Assembly: GCF_006715045.1 (NCBI RefSeq)
Contig: NZ_VFML01000001.1
Location: 4,742,501-4,806,500 of the forward strand
From: Amycolatopsis cihanbeyliensis
GTDB lineage: Bacteria; Actinomycetota; Actinomycetes; Mycobacteriales; Pseudonocardiaceae
Length of the DNA stretch: 64,000 nt
Reading direction: 5' to 3'
Positions within the stretch are counted from its first letter, which is position 1. Each line of letters starts with the position of its first letter. Below, one piece after another: positions 16,269 to 25,405 of this stretch. The translations under genes were made by a program, and so were the position numbers. The notes under the pieces are model-generated. The model had not been told where the DNA came from. It made no database searches and was given only the letters and a program-made list of their open reading frames with translations.

Positions 16269-17657
16269 CTAGTCTCTCACTGTCCACATGGGACCGTTGG
16301 CGGTGTCCTCCACCGCGATACCTGCCTCGGTCAGTCGGTCTCGCAGCGCGTCGGCCCGCGCGAAGTCCCGCTCGGCGCGGGCGGCTTTGCGCTCCTCGAG
16401 CATCCCTTCGACCAGCCCGTTCAGCGCCTGCCGCAGCGGCGCGTCACCGCCGCCCGCCTCGGCCCACTGCTCGGACAGCGGATCGAGCCCGAGCACCTGG
16501 GTCATCGCCCGCACCGCGGCCGCGCACTTGAGCGCCGTGGAGGTGTCGGAATCGGCGAGCGCGGCGTTACCCTCGCGCACCGTGTTGTGCAACACGGCGA
16601 AGGCCTGCGGGGTTCCGAGATCGTCGTCCAGCGCGGCGGCGAAGTCCGGTGGCACCTCGCCGACCCGCACCGCGCCCGCCGTGCTGGCGGTCAGCCGGAG
16701 GAACTGCTCGATCCGCCGGTAGCCCTGGGCCGATTCGGACAGTGCCTCGTCGGAGTACTCGATGGTCGAGCGGTAGTGCGGCTGGATCAGGTAGTAACGC
16801 AGCTCCACCGCCCGGCACGCGCGCAGCATCTGCGGGATCGAGACCACGTTGCCCAGCGACTTCGACATCTTCTCGCCGGACAGCGTCACCCACGCGTTGT
16901 GCAGCCAGAACCGGGCGAACGGGTCACCGGCCGCGGTGGACTGGGCGCGCTCGTTCTCGTGATGCGGGAACACCAGGTCGACCCCGCCGCCGTGGATGTC
17001 GAACTCGGCGCCGAGGTAGGTGGTCGCCATTGCCGAGCACTCCAGGTGCCAGCCCGGCCTGCCCCGACCCCACGGCGTCGGCCAGGACGGCTCGCCCGGT
17101 TTGGCGCTCTTCCACAGGGTGAAGTCGCGCGGGTCCTGCTTGCCGGTGGCCGCGCTCTCGCCCTGCTGGACCTCGTCCACCCGCTGCCCGGACAGCGTGC
17201 CGTAGCCGGGGAAGGAGGCGACCGCGAAGTACACGTCCCCGCCCTCGGCGTAGGCGTGCCCGGATTCGATCAGCCTTTCCATCAGCTCGATCATCTGGGT
17301 CACGTGCCCGGTCGCCCGGGGCGCGATCGAGGGGGGAAGGCAGCCGAGCGTCTCGTAGGCACCCTCGAACGCACGTTCGTGCTGGAACGCCCACTCCCAC
17401 CAGGGCCGGCCCGCGTCGGCCGCCTTGTCCAGGATCTTGTCGTCGATATCGGTGACATTGCGGACCATCCGAACGTCCAGTCCACTGTGGAGCAGCCAGC
17501 GCCGCAGGACGTCGTAGTTCAGCGCGCCCCGTACGTGACCGATATGCGGTATGCCCTGCACGGTGGCCCCACAGACGTACATCGACGCCGTCCCGCTACG
17601 CGCGGGATGGAACTCCCGCAGCTGCCGGGTCGCGGTGTCGTAGAGGTGTAAGGCCAC
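16269..17657 (-). CDS. cysS: Cysteinyl-tRNA synthetase
   Basis: 462 residues, a normal length. The class I motif HIGH appears in [11 protein letters not shown] near 38. Zinc ligands include Cys in YVCGATV and in HLECSAM, and HHENERAQ is typical. The KMSKS loop is [10 protein letters not shown] near 270. It charges tRNA-Cys. It lies just upstream of rlmB and downstream of a HAD gene, as in the Rv3580c region of M. tuberculosis. Confidence 0.96.
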   Translation of the reverse strand: MALHLYDTATRQLREFHPARSGTASMYVCGATVQGIPHIGHVRGALNYDVLRRWLLHSGLDVRMVRNVTDIDDKILDKAADAGRPWWEWAFQHERAFEGAYETLGCLPPSIAPRATGHVTQMIELMERLIESGHAYAEGGDVYFAVASFPGYGTLSGQRVDEVQQGESAATGKQDPRDFTLWKSAKPGEPSWPTPWGRGRPGWHLECSAMATTYLGAEFDIHGGGVDLVFPHHENERAQSTAAGDPFARFWLHNAWVTLSGEKMSKSLGNVVSIPQMLRACRAVELRYYLIQPHYRSTIEYSDEALSESAQGYRRIEQFLRLTASTAGAVRVGEVPPDFAAALDDDLGTPQAFAVLHNTVREGNAALADSDTSTALKCAAAVRAMTQVLGLDPLSEQWAEAGGGDAPLRQALNGLVEGMLEERKAARAERDFARADALRDRLTEAGIAVEDTANGPMWTVRD

Positions 17658-17691
17658 ACCGGAATGGTACGGGGCGGGTACGAGAGCTTGC

Positions 17692-18387
17692 TCACGGCGC
17701 CCGGAGCGCGCCGTGCTCGCGCAGCGCGGCGAGCAGACCTCCGGTGCGCTCGGCGGTCGGCGCGGGCGGCACCAGCGCGAACGCGCAGCCCAGCGCCCGC
17801 GCCCCGCCGTCGGCCTCCTCGCTGTCGCCGACCATCAACGTCTCCGGCCCGCCGGCCCCGAGCCGGTCCAGCGCGGTACGGAAGATCGCCGGGTCCGGCT
17901 TGATCGCGCCCACCTCGTAGGACAGCACGAACTCGTCCACGTACGCGTCCAGGCCGCGGGAGGCGAACGCGGGCCGGATGTCGAAGGCGATGTTGCTCAG
18001 CACCCCGATCCGCAGGCCGTGCGCTGCCGCGCCCTTGAGCACCGCCTCGGTGTCCGGGTACGGCGTCCACTCCAGCGGGTCCACCAGCCGGTCGTAGAGG
18101 ACTTCGGCCTGCTCGACGGTCGGTACCCCGGACTGCCGGAGCACCTCGAGGTACACCTTGGTGTGCAGCGCGGGGTCGAGGTCGCGGTGCTCCCAGGCGT
18201 GCTGGTGCTCGGCGTCCAGGTCGACCACCTGGCCGACCGGTGCGGTCATCCGGCGCATCAGCTCGGTCTGCGCCTCCAGGTCGAGCGGGTCGCCGCCGGC
18301 GTCGGTCAGGTGCCTGACCCAGGTGTCGTCATGCTCGAGACGGAACAGGGTGCCGGAGAAGTCGAACAACACAGCCGTGATCGCCAC
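17692..18387 (-). CDS. HAD-IA family hydrolase
   Basis: 231 residues. Motif I is [13 protein letters not shown] with the nucleophile Asp and general-acid region (Ser replaces the common Asp+2 neighbour: DFSGT). Motif II is GVLSNIAF, the Lys motif [10 protein letters not shown], and motif [13 protein letters not shown]. It is a small-molecule phosphatase or dehalogenase-like hydrolase of unknown substrate. It lies 34 bp upstream of cysS. Confidence 0.85.
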   Translation of the reverse strand: MAITAVLFDFSGTLFRLEHDDTWVRHLTDAGGDPLDLEAQTELMRRMTAPVGQVVDLDAEHQHAWEHRDLDPALHTKVYLEVLRQSGVPTVEQAEVLYDRLVDPLEWTPYPDTEAVLKGAAAHGLRIGVLSNIAFDIRPAFASRGLDAYVDEFVLSYEVGAIKPDPAIFRTALDRLGAGGPETLMVGDSEEADGGARALGCAFALVPPAPTAERTGGLLAALREHGALRAP

Positions 18388-18518
18388 GAGACCGAGGCTA
18401 CCGGCAGGCTAGGCGGAAAAGCCCGTGACTTTCTCCGGGATCACGCGCACGACCACCCGCACCACGTCATCGGTTTCGACCGGGTGGTCTCGCTGAGTGG
18501 GACTGCCATGCCACGAGC

Positions 18519-18986
18519 CTAGTGATCTTCGACCAGCAGCGCGGTCGCGATCGCCGCGAGGCCCTCGCCGCGCCCGGTGAGGCCCAGCCCGTCGGTGGTG
18601 GTGCCGGACACGCTCACCGGCCCGCCGACGGCCTCGCCCAGTACCCGCTGGGCCTCCTCCCGCCTACTGCCGATCCGGGGCGCGTTGCCGATCACCTGGA
18701 CCGTCGCGTTGCCGATCCGGTAGCCCGCGGCCTCGACGCGGGTCCGTACCTCGGTGAGCAGTTCCGCGCCATGCGCACCGGCCCAGCGCTCCTCGCCGGT
18801 GCCGAACACCGCGCCGAGGTCGCCGAGTCCCGCCGCGGACAGCAGCGCGTCGCACAGCGCGTGCGAGGCCACGTCGCCGTCCGAGTGCCCGGCGCAGCCG
18901 TCCACCCCGGTCCAGAACAGCCCGGCGATCCAGCAGGGCTTGCCGGCCGCGACGGGATGCACATCGACCCCCTGGCCGACCCTCAT
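18519..18986 (-). CDS. ispF: 2-C-methyl-D-erythritol 2,4-cyclodiphosphate synthase
   Basis: 155 residues, typical for the family. GQGVDVHPV carries the zinc Asp and His, [26 protein letters not shown] is the signature region, and [16 protein letters not shown] is the C-terminal active-site loop. It makes MEcPP in the methylerythritol phosphate route to isoprenoids. Its ATG overlaps the ispD stop by 4 bases. All key residues appear present, unlike in the adjacent ispD. Confidence 0.95.
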   Translation of the reverse strand: MRVGQGVDVHPVAAGKPCWIAGLFWTGVDGCAGHSDGDVASHALCDALLSAAGLGDLGAVFGTGEERWAGAHGAELLTEVRTRVEAAGYRIGNATVQVIGNAPRIGSRREEAQRVLGEAVGGPVSVSGTTTDGLGLTGRGEGLAAIATALLVEDH

Positions 18987-19588
18987 GTCGTCTCCTCCGC
19001 GAGTAACGCCGCCATCACCGTCCGGTCGAACGGGGTGCTCAGCCGCATTCCGCGGACGTGGCCGGGCACGGTACGTACCGGCACCCCGCGGCCGACAGCC
19101 GCTCCGAGCGGATCGGTGCCGGGTAGTTCCCGCAGCACCTCGGCCCGGAAGCCACAGGGGGCCTGAGTGGATCGCAACGTGGTCCGGTCATGGGTGCCGG
19201 AGACGACGCCGGCGGATCCGATAGCCTTGATCGTATCGGTCACCGGCTGTACCGGTACCGCTACCGGAGCGCCGGCCCGTACCTCCCGGACCACCGCGTC
19301 GAGCACGGTGGCCGGGGTGAACGGGCGGGCCGGATCGTGGATCAGTACGATCTCCGCGTCCCGGCACACCTCGGCCGCCAGCGCGGACCAATCCAGGTCG
19401 GCGCCACGGCTCGAAAGGTGCAGCCGCGCGTTCCGAACCGTATGCAGTGCCGCCGCGCAAGCCGCGGAACGGTTCGGGGGTGTCACAATGACGACCTGAT
19501 CCACACTTCCGGAATTGAGAAGGCCGCCGACGGCACGCGTCAGCGCCGGTTCACCATAAAAGGGAACCAAACCTTCTCTACCGGTCAC
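18983..19588 (-). CDS. ispD: IspD-like cytidylyltransferase with degenerate active-site motifs
   Basis: About 200-212 residues. By position (carD-ispD-ispF) and fold landmarks ([22 protein letters not shown]) it is 2-C-methyl-D-erythritol 4-phosphate cytidylyltransferase. The N-terminal CTP loop, normally AAGxGxRxG...PK, reads [18 protein letters not shown] and lacks the canonical Arg and Lys. The usual TDEASA segment reads TDPLGAA, and the late KVT-type lysine is Arg. GTG at 19588 would remove the first beta strand (NIAALVP); CTG at 19621, two codons after the carD stop, may be the true start. No SD is visible for either. Function is plausible by context but uncertain. Confidence 0.75.
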   Translation of the reverse strand: MTGREGLVPFYGEPALTRAVGGLLNSGSVDQVVIVTPPNRSAACAAALHTVRNARLHLSSRGADLDWSALAAEVCRDAEIVLIHDPARPFTPATVLDAVVREVRAGAPVAVPVQPVTDTIKAIGSAGVVSGTHDRTTLRSTQAPCGFRAEVLRELPGTDPLGAAVGRGVPVRTVPGHVRGMRLSTPFDRTVMAALLAEETT

Positions 19589-19626
19589 GGGGACCAGTGC
19601 CGCGATGTTTATGGCGTTCAGGAGTG

Positions 19627-20118
19627 CTAAACCACTGCGGTGTCTAGGACCTCGTCGAGGAGCACTTCCGCTTTTGTCTCGTCAGTGCCCTCTGCCAGCG
19701 CTAGTTCACTGACCAGGATCTGCCGAGCCTTGGCCAGCATCCGCTTCTCGCCTGCGGACAGGCCACGGTCCTTCTCACGCCGCCAGAGGTCGCGCACCAC
19801 TTCGGCCACCTTGTTCACATCGCCGGAGGCGAGTTTCTCCAGGTTGGCCTTGTATCGACGAGACCAGTTGGTCGGCTCGTCGGTATGCGGAGCACGCAGC
19901 ACATCGAATACGCGGTTCAGACCGTCCTGGCCGACGACATCACGCACGCCGACGATCTCGGCGTTGTCGGCTGGGACCCGAACGGTCAGGTCACCCTGCG
20001 CGACCTTCAGGACGAGGTACTGCTTCTCCTCGCCCTTGATCACACGCGTTTCAATTGCTTCGATGAGTGCGGCACCGTGGTGCGGGTAGACGACGGTCTC
20101 TCCGACCTTGAAAACCAT
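19627..20118 (-). CDS. carD: CarD-family transcriptional regulator
   Basis: 163 residues. The N-terminal RNA-polymerase-interaction Tudor-like domain ([21 protein letters not shown], about 1-60) is followed by an all-helical DNA-binding domain ([36 protein letters not shown]). CarD binds the RNAP beta subunit and stabilises open promoter complexes, mainly at rRNA promoters. The order carD-ispD-ispF-cysS matches M. tuberculosis. Its stop lies just before ispD. Confidence 0.96.
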   Translation of the reverse strand: MVFKVGETVVYPHHGAALIEAIETRVIKGEEKQYLVLKVAQGDLTVRVPADNAEIVGVRDVVGQDGLNRVFDVLRAPHTDEPTNWSRRYKANLEKLASGDVNKVAEVVRDLWRREKDRGLSAGEKRMLAKARQILVSELALAEGTDETKAEVLLDEVLDTAVV

Positions 20119-20439
20119 GTGTCCTCTGCCCCTTTCGCTCCCTCCAGCTTAGCACGGTGCGTTCCGGCCCACCTAGCGCCCCGGGTTCTGTCCTCGCAGG
20201 TCAGTGGCCTAATCGAGGGTGGAAGGGGGGTTGACAAACCGCCGTTCGGTGTACTCACGCAGGTGGCGGCGAGCGGGTCCGGTAAGGTCCCGGTGCTCCA
20301 CTGTGGACGATTGGCGGGCGATCGGCGCCGCCCGCGGGCGCTCGCGGCCACACAGGTGCGGCCACCAGGTGCCGGGAGTGATCGAGTGCCCGGCTACCCT
20401 TCGCTGCAGGGTCGGCCTAGGTAGGAGGGACTGAAGACC
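20119..20439. promoter_or_regulatory. Divergent carD/lpqE promoter region
   Basis: 321 bp without a supportable gene. TTGACA at 20231-20236 with TACTCA 15 bp further on (20252-20257) is a weak rightward promoter candidate for lpqE. A good SD, GGAGGGA, precedes GTG at 20440. I see no clear leftward promoter for carD and no repeat. Confidence 0.4.
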
Positions 20440-21033
20440 GTGAGGCAGCAGAAACGTCGCGTGCTCGGCTCGGCCGCGCTCGGCCTCGCCGCGGCCATCG
20501 TCGTCGCCGGCTGCGGGGCAGGTCAGATCACGCAGACCGACACGCAGCAAGCCGCGGTCAACGGGGCGCAGGCCACCGTGGGCTCGCTCGCCATCCGGGA
20601 CGCGGTGCTGGCCTACCCGCCGAACGACTCGGTGTACCGGGCTGGCTCGAGTGCCGAGCTGAACCTGCGGGTCATCAACGACGGCGACCAGCCCGCGGAG
20701 CTCGTGTCGGTGTCCTCCGATGCGGCGGCGAACGCCATCATCAGCGGTGCGTCCACGATCGCCGGGCGCAACGTACTGGTGATCGGGTCCACCGAGGGTG
20801 AGGTACCGGACTTCCAGCGGCCGACCGGTGGGCCGGACGGCGAGCCGGAGCGGCCGGGCGAGGGCGGCATCGTGCTGCGGGGGCTGGCCTACGACGTACG
20901 GCCGGGGATGAACGTGCCGGTCACCTTCACCTTCGCCGACGCGGGGCAGGTCACCGTCGAACTGCCGATCGGGGTGCCGGAGCACCCGCGTACCGACGAC
21001 GGCGAGCACGGTGAGGCGGAGAGCAGCCACTGA
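20440..21033 (+). CDS. LpqE-like lipoprotein
   Basis: 197 residues with a lipoprotein signal peptide: basic MRQQKRR, a hydrophobic stretch, and the lipobox VVAGC with Cys near residue 24. The mature part has a beta-rich domain (LAIRDAVLAYPPNDSVYRAG; LNLRVINDGDQPAELVSV) like the PCu(A)C/LpqE group, but the copper-site Met/His pattern is not evident. The C-terminus is acidic and His-tailed. The position between carD and radA matches M. tuberculosis lpqE (Rv3584). It is anchored on the outer face of the membrane; its role is unknown. Confidence 0.88.
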   Translation: MRQQKRRVLGSAALGLAAAIVVAGCGAGQITQTDTQQAAVNGAQATVGSLAIRDAVLAYPPNDSVYRAGSSAELNLRVINDGDQPAELVSVSSDAAANAIISGASTIAGRNVLVIGSTEGEVPDFQRPTGGPDGEPERPGEGGIVLRGLAYDVRPGMNVPVTFTFADAGQVTVELPIGVPEHPRTDDGEHGEAESSH

Positions 21034-21106
21034 GGTCGGCACCGGGCTCGGCACCGGGTTCGGCACTGGGCGACAAGCTGTCGGTACCCGCGGTTAGCGT
21101 GCCGCC

Positions 21107-22495
21107 ATGGTGAAGAAGGCTTCGGCCGGTAACCGGGCCGGCTACCGCTGCGCCGACTGCGGTTACGAGGCCGCCAAGTGGGTCGGCCGCTGCCCGGAAT
21201 GCCAGGCCTGGGGAACCATCGAGGAGCGTGGGGACTCGCGGCCGGCGATCGCCAGGGTGGCCGCCGGCGCCCCGAGCGCGCCCGCGCGGCCGATCGGCGA
21301 GGTCGATGTCGAGGCGGCCAGGGCGCGGCGGACCGGGGTGGGCGAGCTGGACCGGGTGCTCGGCGGCGGGCTGGTGCCGGGCGCGGTGGTGCTGCTCGCC
21401 GGGGAACCGGGTGTCGGTAAGTCGACATTGCTGCTGGAGGTGGCCTACCAGTGGGCCGCCGACGCCGGGGCGGAGGCACCCTCGCTGTACGTGACCGGCG
21501 AGGAGTCGGCAGGGCAGGTGCGATTGCGTGCCGAGCGCACCGGCAATGTGCACGACGGGATGTACCTGGCCGCGGAGAGTGACCTCGCGGCGATCTTCGG
21601 GCATGTGGACACGGTCAAGCCCGGGGTGTTGATCGTGGACTCGGTCCAGACGATGTCCTCCCCGCAGGCCGAGGGCGCACCGGGCGGAGTCACCCAGATC
21701 CGTGCGGTGACGGCAGGCCTGGTCGCGCTGGCCAAGGAGCGTGGGCTGCCGGTGGTGCTGGTGGGGCACGTGACCAAGGAGGGCTCGGTGGCCGGACCCC
21801 GGGTGCTGGAGCACCTGGTGGACGTGGTGTTGCAGTTCGAGGGCGACCGGCATTCCACCCTGCGGATGGTGCGCGGGGTGAAGAACCGGTTCGGCGCCGC
21901 CGACGAGATCGGGTGTTTCGAGCTGCGCGAGGACGGGATCGCCGGGGTGCCCGATCCCTCCGGCCTGTTCCTGAACCGGCATGTGGACGCGGTGCCGGGC
22001 ACGGCGGTCACGGTCACCGTGGAGGGCAAGCGGCCGCTGCTGGGTGAGGTGCAGGCGCTGGTGTCGAAGTCCAGCCTGCCGCAGCCGCGGCGGGCGGTGA
22101 GCGGGCTGGACTCCTCCCGGGTGGCGATGATCCTGGCGGTGCTGGAGAAGCGAGCCGGGGTCAAGTTCGGCGAGCAGGACGTGTACGCGGCCACGGTCGG
22201 CGGGATGAAGGTGGTCGAGCCCGCGGTGGATCTCGCGGTGGCCCTGGCGGTGTACTCGGGAGCCCACGACACCCCGCTGTCCCCGCGGCTGGTGGCGATC
22301 GGCGAGGTCGGGCTGGCGGGGGAGATCCGCAGGGTGACCGGGGTGGGCCGCAGGCTCGGCGAGGCGGTGCGGCTGGGCTTCACGCACGCGCTGGTGCCCC
22401 CGGACCCCGGCCCGCTGCCGGAGGGCATCCGCACCCTCGAGGTCGGCGACCTGGAGACGGCCTTCAAAGCCGTCCGCTACGTCCCCATGCAGTGA
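21107..22495 (+). CDS. radA: DNA repair protein RadA
   Basis: 462 residues. The N-terminal zinc finger is CADCGY...CPECQAWGT. The RecA-like ATPase has Walker A GEPGVGKST near 102 and Walker B VLIVDSVQ. The RadA-specific KNRFG motif is near 265, and a Lon-type C-terminal domain follows (AATVGGMKVVEPAVDLAVALA). It promotes branch migration during recombination. In many actinobacteria disA follows; here it is followed by 21-nt repeats and a pseudogene. Confidence 0.96.
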   Translation: MVKKASAGNRAGYRCADCGYEAAKWVGRCPECQAWGTIEERGDSRPAIARVAAGAPSAPARPIGEVDVEAARARRTGVGELDRVLGGGLVPGAVVLLAGEPGVGKSTLLLEVAYQWAADAGAEAPSLYVTGEESAGQVRLRAERTGNVHDGMYLAAESDLAAIFGHVDTVKPGVLIVDSVQTMSSPQAEGAPGGVTQIRAVTAGLVALAKERGLPVVLVGHVTKEGSVAGPRVLEHLVDVVLQFEGDRHSTLRMVRGVKNRFGAADEIGCFELREDGIAGVPDPSGLFLNRHVDAVPGTAVTVTVEGKRPLLGEVQALVSKSSLPQPRRAVSGLDSSRVAMILAVLEKRAGVKFGEQDVYAATVGGMKVVEPAVDLAVALAVYSGAHDTPLSPRLVAIGEVGLAGEIRRVTGVGRRLGEAVRLGFTHALVPPDPGPLPEGIRTLEVGDLETAFKAVRYVPMQ

Positions 22496-22509
22496 CGTCG
22501 CCGCCCATC

Positions 22510-22589
22510 GTGTTTGCCGCCCACGTAGGCGTGTTTGCCATCCAGGTACCCGAGTTTGCCGCTCACGTAGGCGAGTTGGCTGTTGGCAG
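22510..22589. repeat. 21-nt tandem repeat array after radA
   Basis: Three full units of 21 bp (22510-22530, 22531-22551, 22552-22572) and a degenerate fourth. The consensus is G(T/A)GTTTGCCG(C/T)(T/C)CA-G(T)AGGC. The same unit forms a four-copy array at 43518-43601. Both arrays start within 20 bp after a stop codon. Unit length equals seven codons and two helical turns. It is not a CRISPR, because there are no spacers. Confidence 0.8.
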
Positions 22590-22593
22590 AAGG

Positions 22594-23101
22594 TCAGCAG
22601 AGTCGGGAGGGGTCGAGCCGCACCGGAACCGGCCCTGGAACGGTCACCGGATTGTCACCCTCGGCGAACAGTTCCTGCCGGTAACGGGTGCCGGCCAGCC
22701 GGTAGGCCCAGAGCTTCGGCGGTTCCACGGCCCACAGATACGGCGCCCCGGCGCCCGCGTAGGCGGCCATCTTGGTGTCCCGCTCGGCCGGGCGTTGCCC
22801 GGCGACCACACCTCGACCGCGAGCAGCAGGTTCTCGGCCGCGAAGCTGGTGTGGTGCGGGTCGGTGTCCAGCATCGCCACGTCCGGGATCAACGCCGTCC
22901 GCCACGGCGTGCTGATCCGCACCCCGACCCGGGGCAACACGGACAACTGCTCCCGCTGGCGGTGTCGCACGCATCCTCCAGCGCTCGGTATAGCCCGGCC
23001 ACGGCGTACTGGTGCGAGCCGGTCGGCGGCGGCGTGACGTGGCGATAGCCGAGAACCAGTTCGAGGCGAGAACCGTCGGCGGGTTGGCACCGACTTACCA
23101 T
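22594..23101 (-). pseudogene. Uma2-family endonuclease-like gene with two frameshifts
   Basis: Three reading frames in succession make one Uma2-type protein. From 23101: GSRLELVLGYRHVTPPPTGS. Then in a second frame (near 22900-22800): TALIPDVAMLDTDPHHTSF and LLLAVEVWSPGN, the family core with its acidic residues. In a third frame: ERDTKMAAYAGAGAPYLWAV to the stop at 22594. The breaks lie near 22965 and 22790. It is adjacent to a DUF5753 regulator, a common accessory partner in actinobacteria. Sequencing error is possible but two breaks make decay likelier. Confidence 0.75.
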
Positions 23102-23133
23102 TCGTATCTGCCCGACCTCGTGAGGTGATGTCG

Positions 23134-23970
23134 ATGGGGAAGATGCGTAAGCCCGGTGCGCAAGCCAGGCGGCTCGCTCGTACGTTGCGAGGATTGCGCG
23201 AAGAGATCGGGATGACCCAGTACGAGGCGGCGAAGCGGCTGCCTTTCTCGCACGCCAAGCTGAGCAGGATCGAGACCGGCCAGGTCCCCGAGTACCACGC
23301 CTTTCGCGCCATGCTCGATGTGTACGGCGTGCCGGTCACCGAGTGGAACGAATACCTGGATATCCGGGAGCGGGCACTGGAGAAGGACTGGTGGCACGAA
23401 TACGAAGGAGAAGGCCGGGGCTACATCGCGGTCGAGGATATGGCCAACTCGATCCGGGCGTTCGAGTTCGGTTACGTGCCTGGGCTGCTACAGACCGAGG
23501 AGTACATGCGGGAGGTATTCATCTCGGCCAGCAGCCCGCTGACCGGTGAGGCACTGGAGAACATTGTCGCAGCACGGCTGCGCAGGCAGCGGCGACTGAC
23601 CGGGGAGCCCGTGCTGTGCCTACACGTGATCATGGACGAGACAGCCCTGCGTCCCAGGGTTTGCACGGGTGCTGCCCACCGGGAGCAGTTGCGCACCATC
23701 CTCGAACGCGCCGCGTTGCCGAACGTCACGGTGCAGGTGATTCTGGAGGCGGAGGGCGCCCATGATGGGCTGGTCGGCAACCTCACGCTGGCTCGCTACC
23801 CCGGCGCCGAGGTCAAGGACAGGGTGTATGTCGAGCACCTGCTCGGTGCCGTGCACACCGAGAGCGAGGCCCAGGTCCGCACCGCGGAACGGATCTTCGG
23901 CGACCTCGTTGATCGAGCCCTGGACCACGAGGACTCGATCACGTTGATCGAACGTTGCGTGGTTGGGTGA
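23134..23970 (+). CDS. XRE-family regulator with DUF5753 C-terminal domain
   Basis: About 278 residues. The helix-turn-helix is at about 10-65 (LRGLREEIGMTQYEAAKRL...SHAKLSRIETGQ). DUF5753 is at about 90-275 (YVPGLLQTEEYMREV; LHVIMDETALRPRV). ATG at 23134 is preferred because GAGGTGAT at 23122-23129 is an extended anti-16S match ending four bases upstream. ATG at 23128 is too close. Such regulators occur in large numbers in actinobacteria, often beside a small DUF397 partner, which is absent here. Confidence 0.88.
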   Translation: MGKMRKPGAQARRLARTLRGLREEIGMTQYEAAKRLPFSHAKLSRIETGQVPEYHAFRAMLDVYGVPVTEWNEYLDIRERALEKDWWHEYEGEGRGYIAVEDMANSIRAFEFGYVPGLLQTEEYMREVFISASSPLTGEALENIVAARLRRQRRLTGEPVLCLHVIMDETALRPRVCTGAAHREQLRTILERAALPNVTVQVILEAEGAHDGLVGNLTLARYPGAEVKDRVYVEHLLGAVHTESEAQVRTAERIFGDLVDRALDHEDSITLIERCVVG

Positions 23971-24025
23971 TTTGTCGGACCCCCGCAGTACCCTTCCTGT
24001 GACCTGAAACATAAGGGAGGTAGGC

Positions 24026-25117
24026 ATGGACGTACTGCTCGGCATCGGCACCCGGAAGGGTATGTGGTTCGCGCGCAGCAGGGACGGTCGCGCGAGCTGG
24101 GAGCTGACCGGACCGCATTACCCGGTGGACGGGGTCAAGGCGCTCACCATCGACACCCGCGGTCCGAGCCCGCGGGTACTGGCCGGGGTGGTCAACGAGC
24201 ATTTCGGCACGACCGTGGTGACCAGCACCGACCTCGGGCAGACCTGGCACGAACCCGAGCAGGCGCCGATCGCCTTCCCGGAGGACGCCGACGCCGCGTT
24301 GCAGGGCATCTGGCAGCTCGCGCAGGGGCCGGTCGACCAGCCGGACGTGGTGTACGCGGGGGTGGAACCGCATGGGCTGTTCCGCTCCGACGACGGTGGC
24401 AAGAGCTTCGAGCTGGTGCGCGGGCTGTGGGAGCACCCGCACCGCAAGCAGTGGATGCCCGGTGGCGGGGGAGCCTGCCTGCACACCGTGATCCCGCACC
24501 CCACCGACGCCAACCGGGTCACGGTGGGGATCTCCGCGGGCGGGGTGTACCGCACCGCAGACGGCGGGCAGACCTGGGAACCCGGCAACACCGGCATTCA
24601 GGCGGTGTTCCTGCCCGAGGACCAGCGATACCCGGAGTTCGGGCAGTGCGTGCACAAGCTGGCCATCAACCCGTCCCGGCCGGACCGCTACTTCCTGCAG
24701 AACCACCACGGCGTCTACCGCAGCGAGGACGACGCGCGCAGCTGGCAGTCCATCGCCGGTGGCCTGCCGGACGACTTCGGCTTCCCGATGGTGGTGCATC
24801 CGCACCGGCCCGAGGTCATCTACAACTTCCCGCTGGTCTCCTCGGAGTTCCGGTTCCCGCCGGCAGGCCGCTGCCGGGTGTACCGCAGCGAGGACGCCGG
24901 TGACACCTGGACGGCGCTGTCCACCGGGCTGCCCGAGGACGGCTACTGGGCCGCCGTGATGCGGGACGCCATGTGCACCGACGACGCCGACCCGGCCGGC
25001 GTGTACTTCGGTTCCCGCACCGGGGAGGTGTGGTGCACCCCGGACGAGGGGGAGCACTGGCAGCTGGTCGCCCAGCACCTGCCGGACGTGCTCTGCGTGC
25101 GGGCGGCGGTGGTGTGA
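24026..25117 (+). CDS. BNR/sialidase-like beta-propeller protein
   Basis: 363 residues, no signal peptide. Asp-box (BNR) repeats recur: STDLGQTWHEP, RSDDGGKSFELV, RTADGGQTWEPG, RSEDDARSWQSI, RSEDAGDTWTAL and TPDEGEHWQLV. This is the blade pattern of a six- or seven-bladed propeller. The sialidase arginine triad is not evident, so a glycosidase call is not supported. It is coupled to a MoaD/ThiS-like gene two bases downstream, a conserved actinobacterial pairing of unknown role. Confidence 0.82.
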   Translation: MDVLLGIGTRKGMWFARSRDGRASWELTGPHYPVDGVKALTIDTRGPSPRVLAGVVNEHFGTTVVTSTDLGQTWHEPEQAPIAFPEDADAALQGIWQLAQGPVDQPDVVYAGVEPHGLFRSDDGGKSFELVRGLWEHPHRKQWMPGGGGACLHTVIPHPTDANRVTVGISAGGVYRTADGGQTWEPGNTGIQAVFLPEDQRYPEFGQCVHKLAINPSRPDRYFLQNHHGVYRSEDDARSWQSIAGGLPDDFGFPMVVHPHRPEVIYNFPLVSSEFRFPPAGRCRVYRSEDAGDTWTALSTGLPEDGYWAAVMRDAMCTDDADPAGVYFGSRTGEVWCTPDEGEHWQLVAQHLPDVLCVRAAVV

Positions 25118-25118
25118 C

Positions 25119-25394
25119 GTGGCAGTCACGGTGCGCCTGCCCTCGGTACTGCGCACGGCGGCCGACGGGCACGCCGAGCTGAAGGTGCCCGCGGCTACCC
25201 TCGGCCAGCTGCTGGACGAGCTCGGCAGGCGGCACCCGGCACTGGAACGCAGGCTGCGTGACGAGCGGGGCGCACTGCGCCGGTACGTCAACTTCTACGT
25301 GGACGGGGAGGAGTGCCGGGGCCTCGCCGGGGCCGAGACCCCGCTGACCGATGGGGCGGAGGTGGACGTGATTCCTTCGATCGCGGGCGGCTGA
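25119..25394 (+). CDS. MoaD/ThiS-family sulfur-carrier-like protein
   Basis: 91 residues with a beta-grasp pattern (VTVRLPSVLRTAADGHAEL; LGQLLDELGRRHPALERRL). It ends in IAGG, the C-terminal diglycine that is adenylated and thiocarboxylated in MoaD/ThiS proteins. GTG starts one base after the propeller stop. No MoeB-like activator is adjacent. A role in sulfur transfer or as a small modifier of the propeller protein is open. Confidence 0.85.
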   Translation: MAVTVRLPSVLRTAADGHAELKVPAATLGQLLDELGRRHPALERRLRDERGALRRYVNFYVDGEECRGLAGAETPLTDGAEVDVIPSIAGG

Positions 25395-25405
25395 TCCCAG
25401 CGCGG

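Noticed and set aside
18388..18518. Short coding frames between ispF and the HAD gene
   Set aside because: Both strands give short peptide-like readings, but none has a start with SD and a recognisable family.
20219..20434. A 71-codon gene in the carD/lpqE spacer
   Set aside because: Arg-rich composition, no SD, no family resemblance; it covers the promoter region of lpqE.
22510..22589. CRISPR-like array
   Set aside because: Units are contiguous 21-mers without unique spacers, and no cas gene is in the window.
24026..25117. Sialidase enzyme call for the BNR protein
   Set aside because: Asp-boxes show the fold only; the arginine triad and nucleophile Tyr-Glu pair are not evident, and there is no signal peptide.
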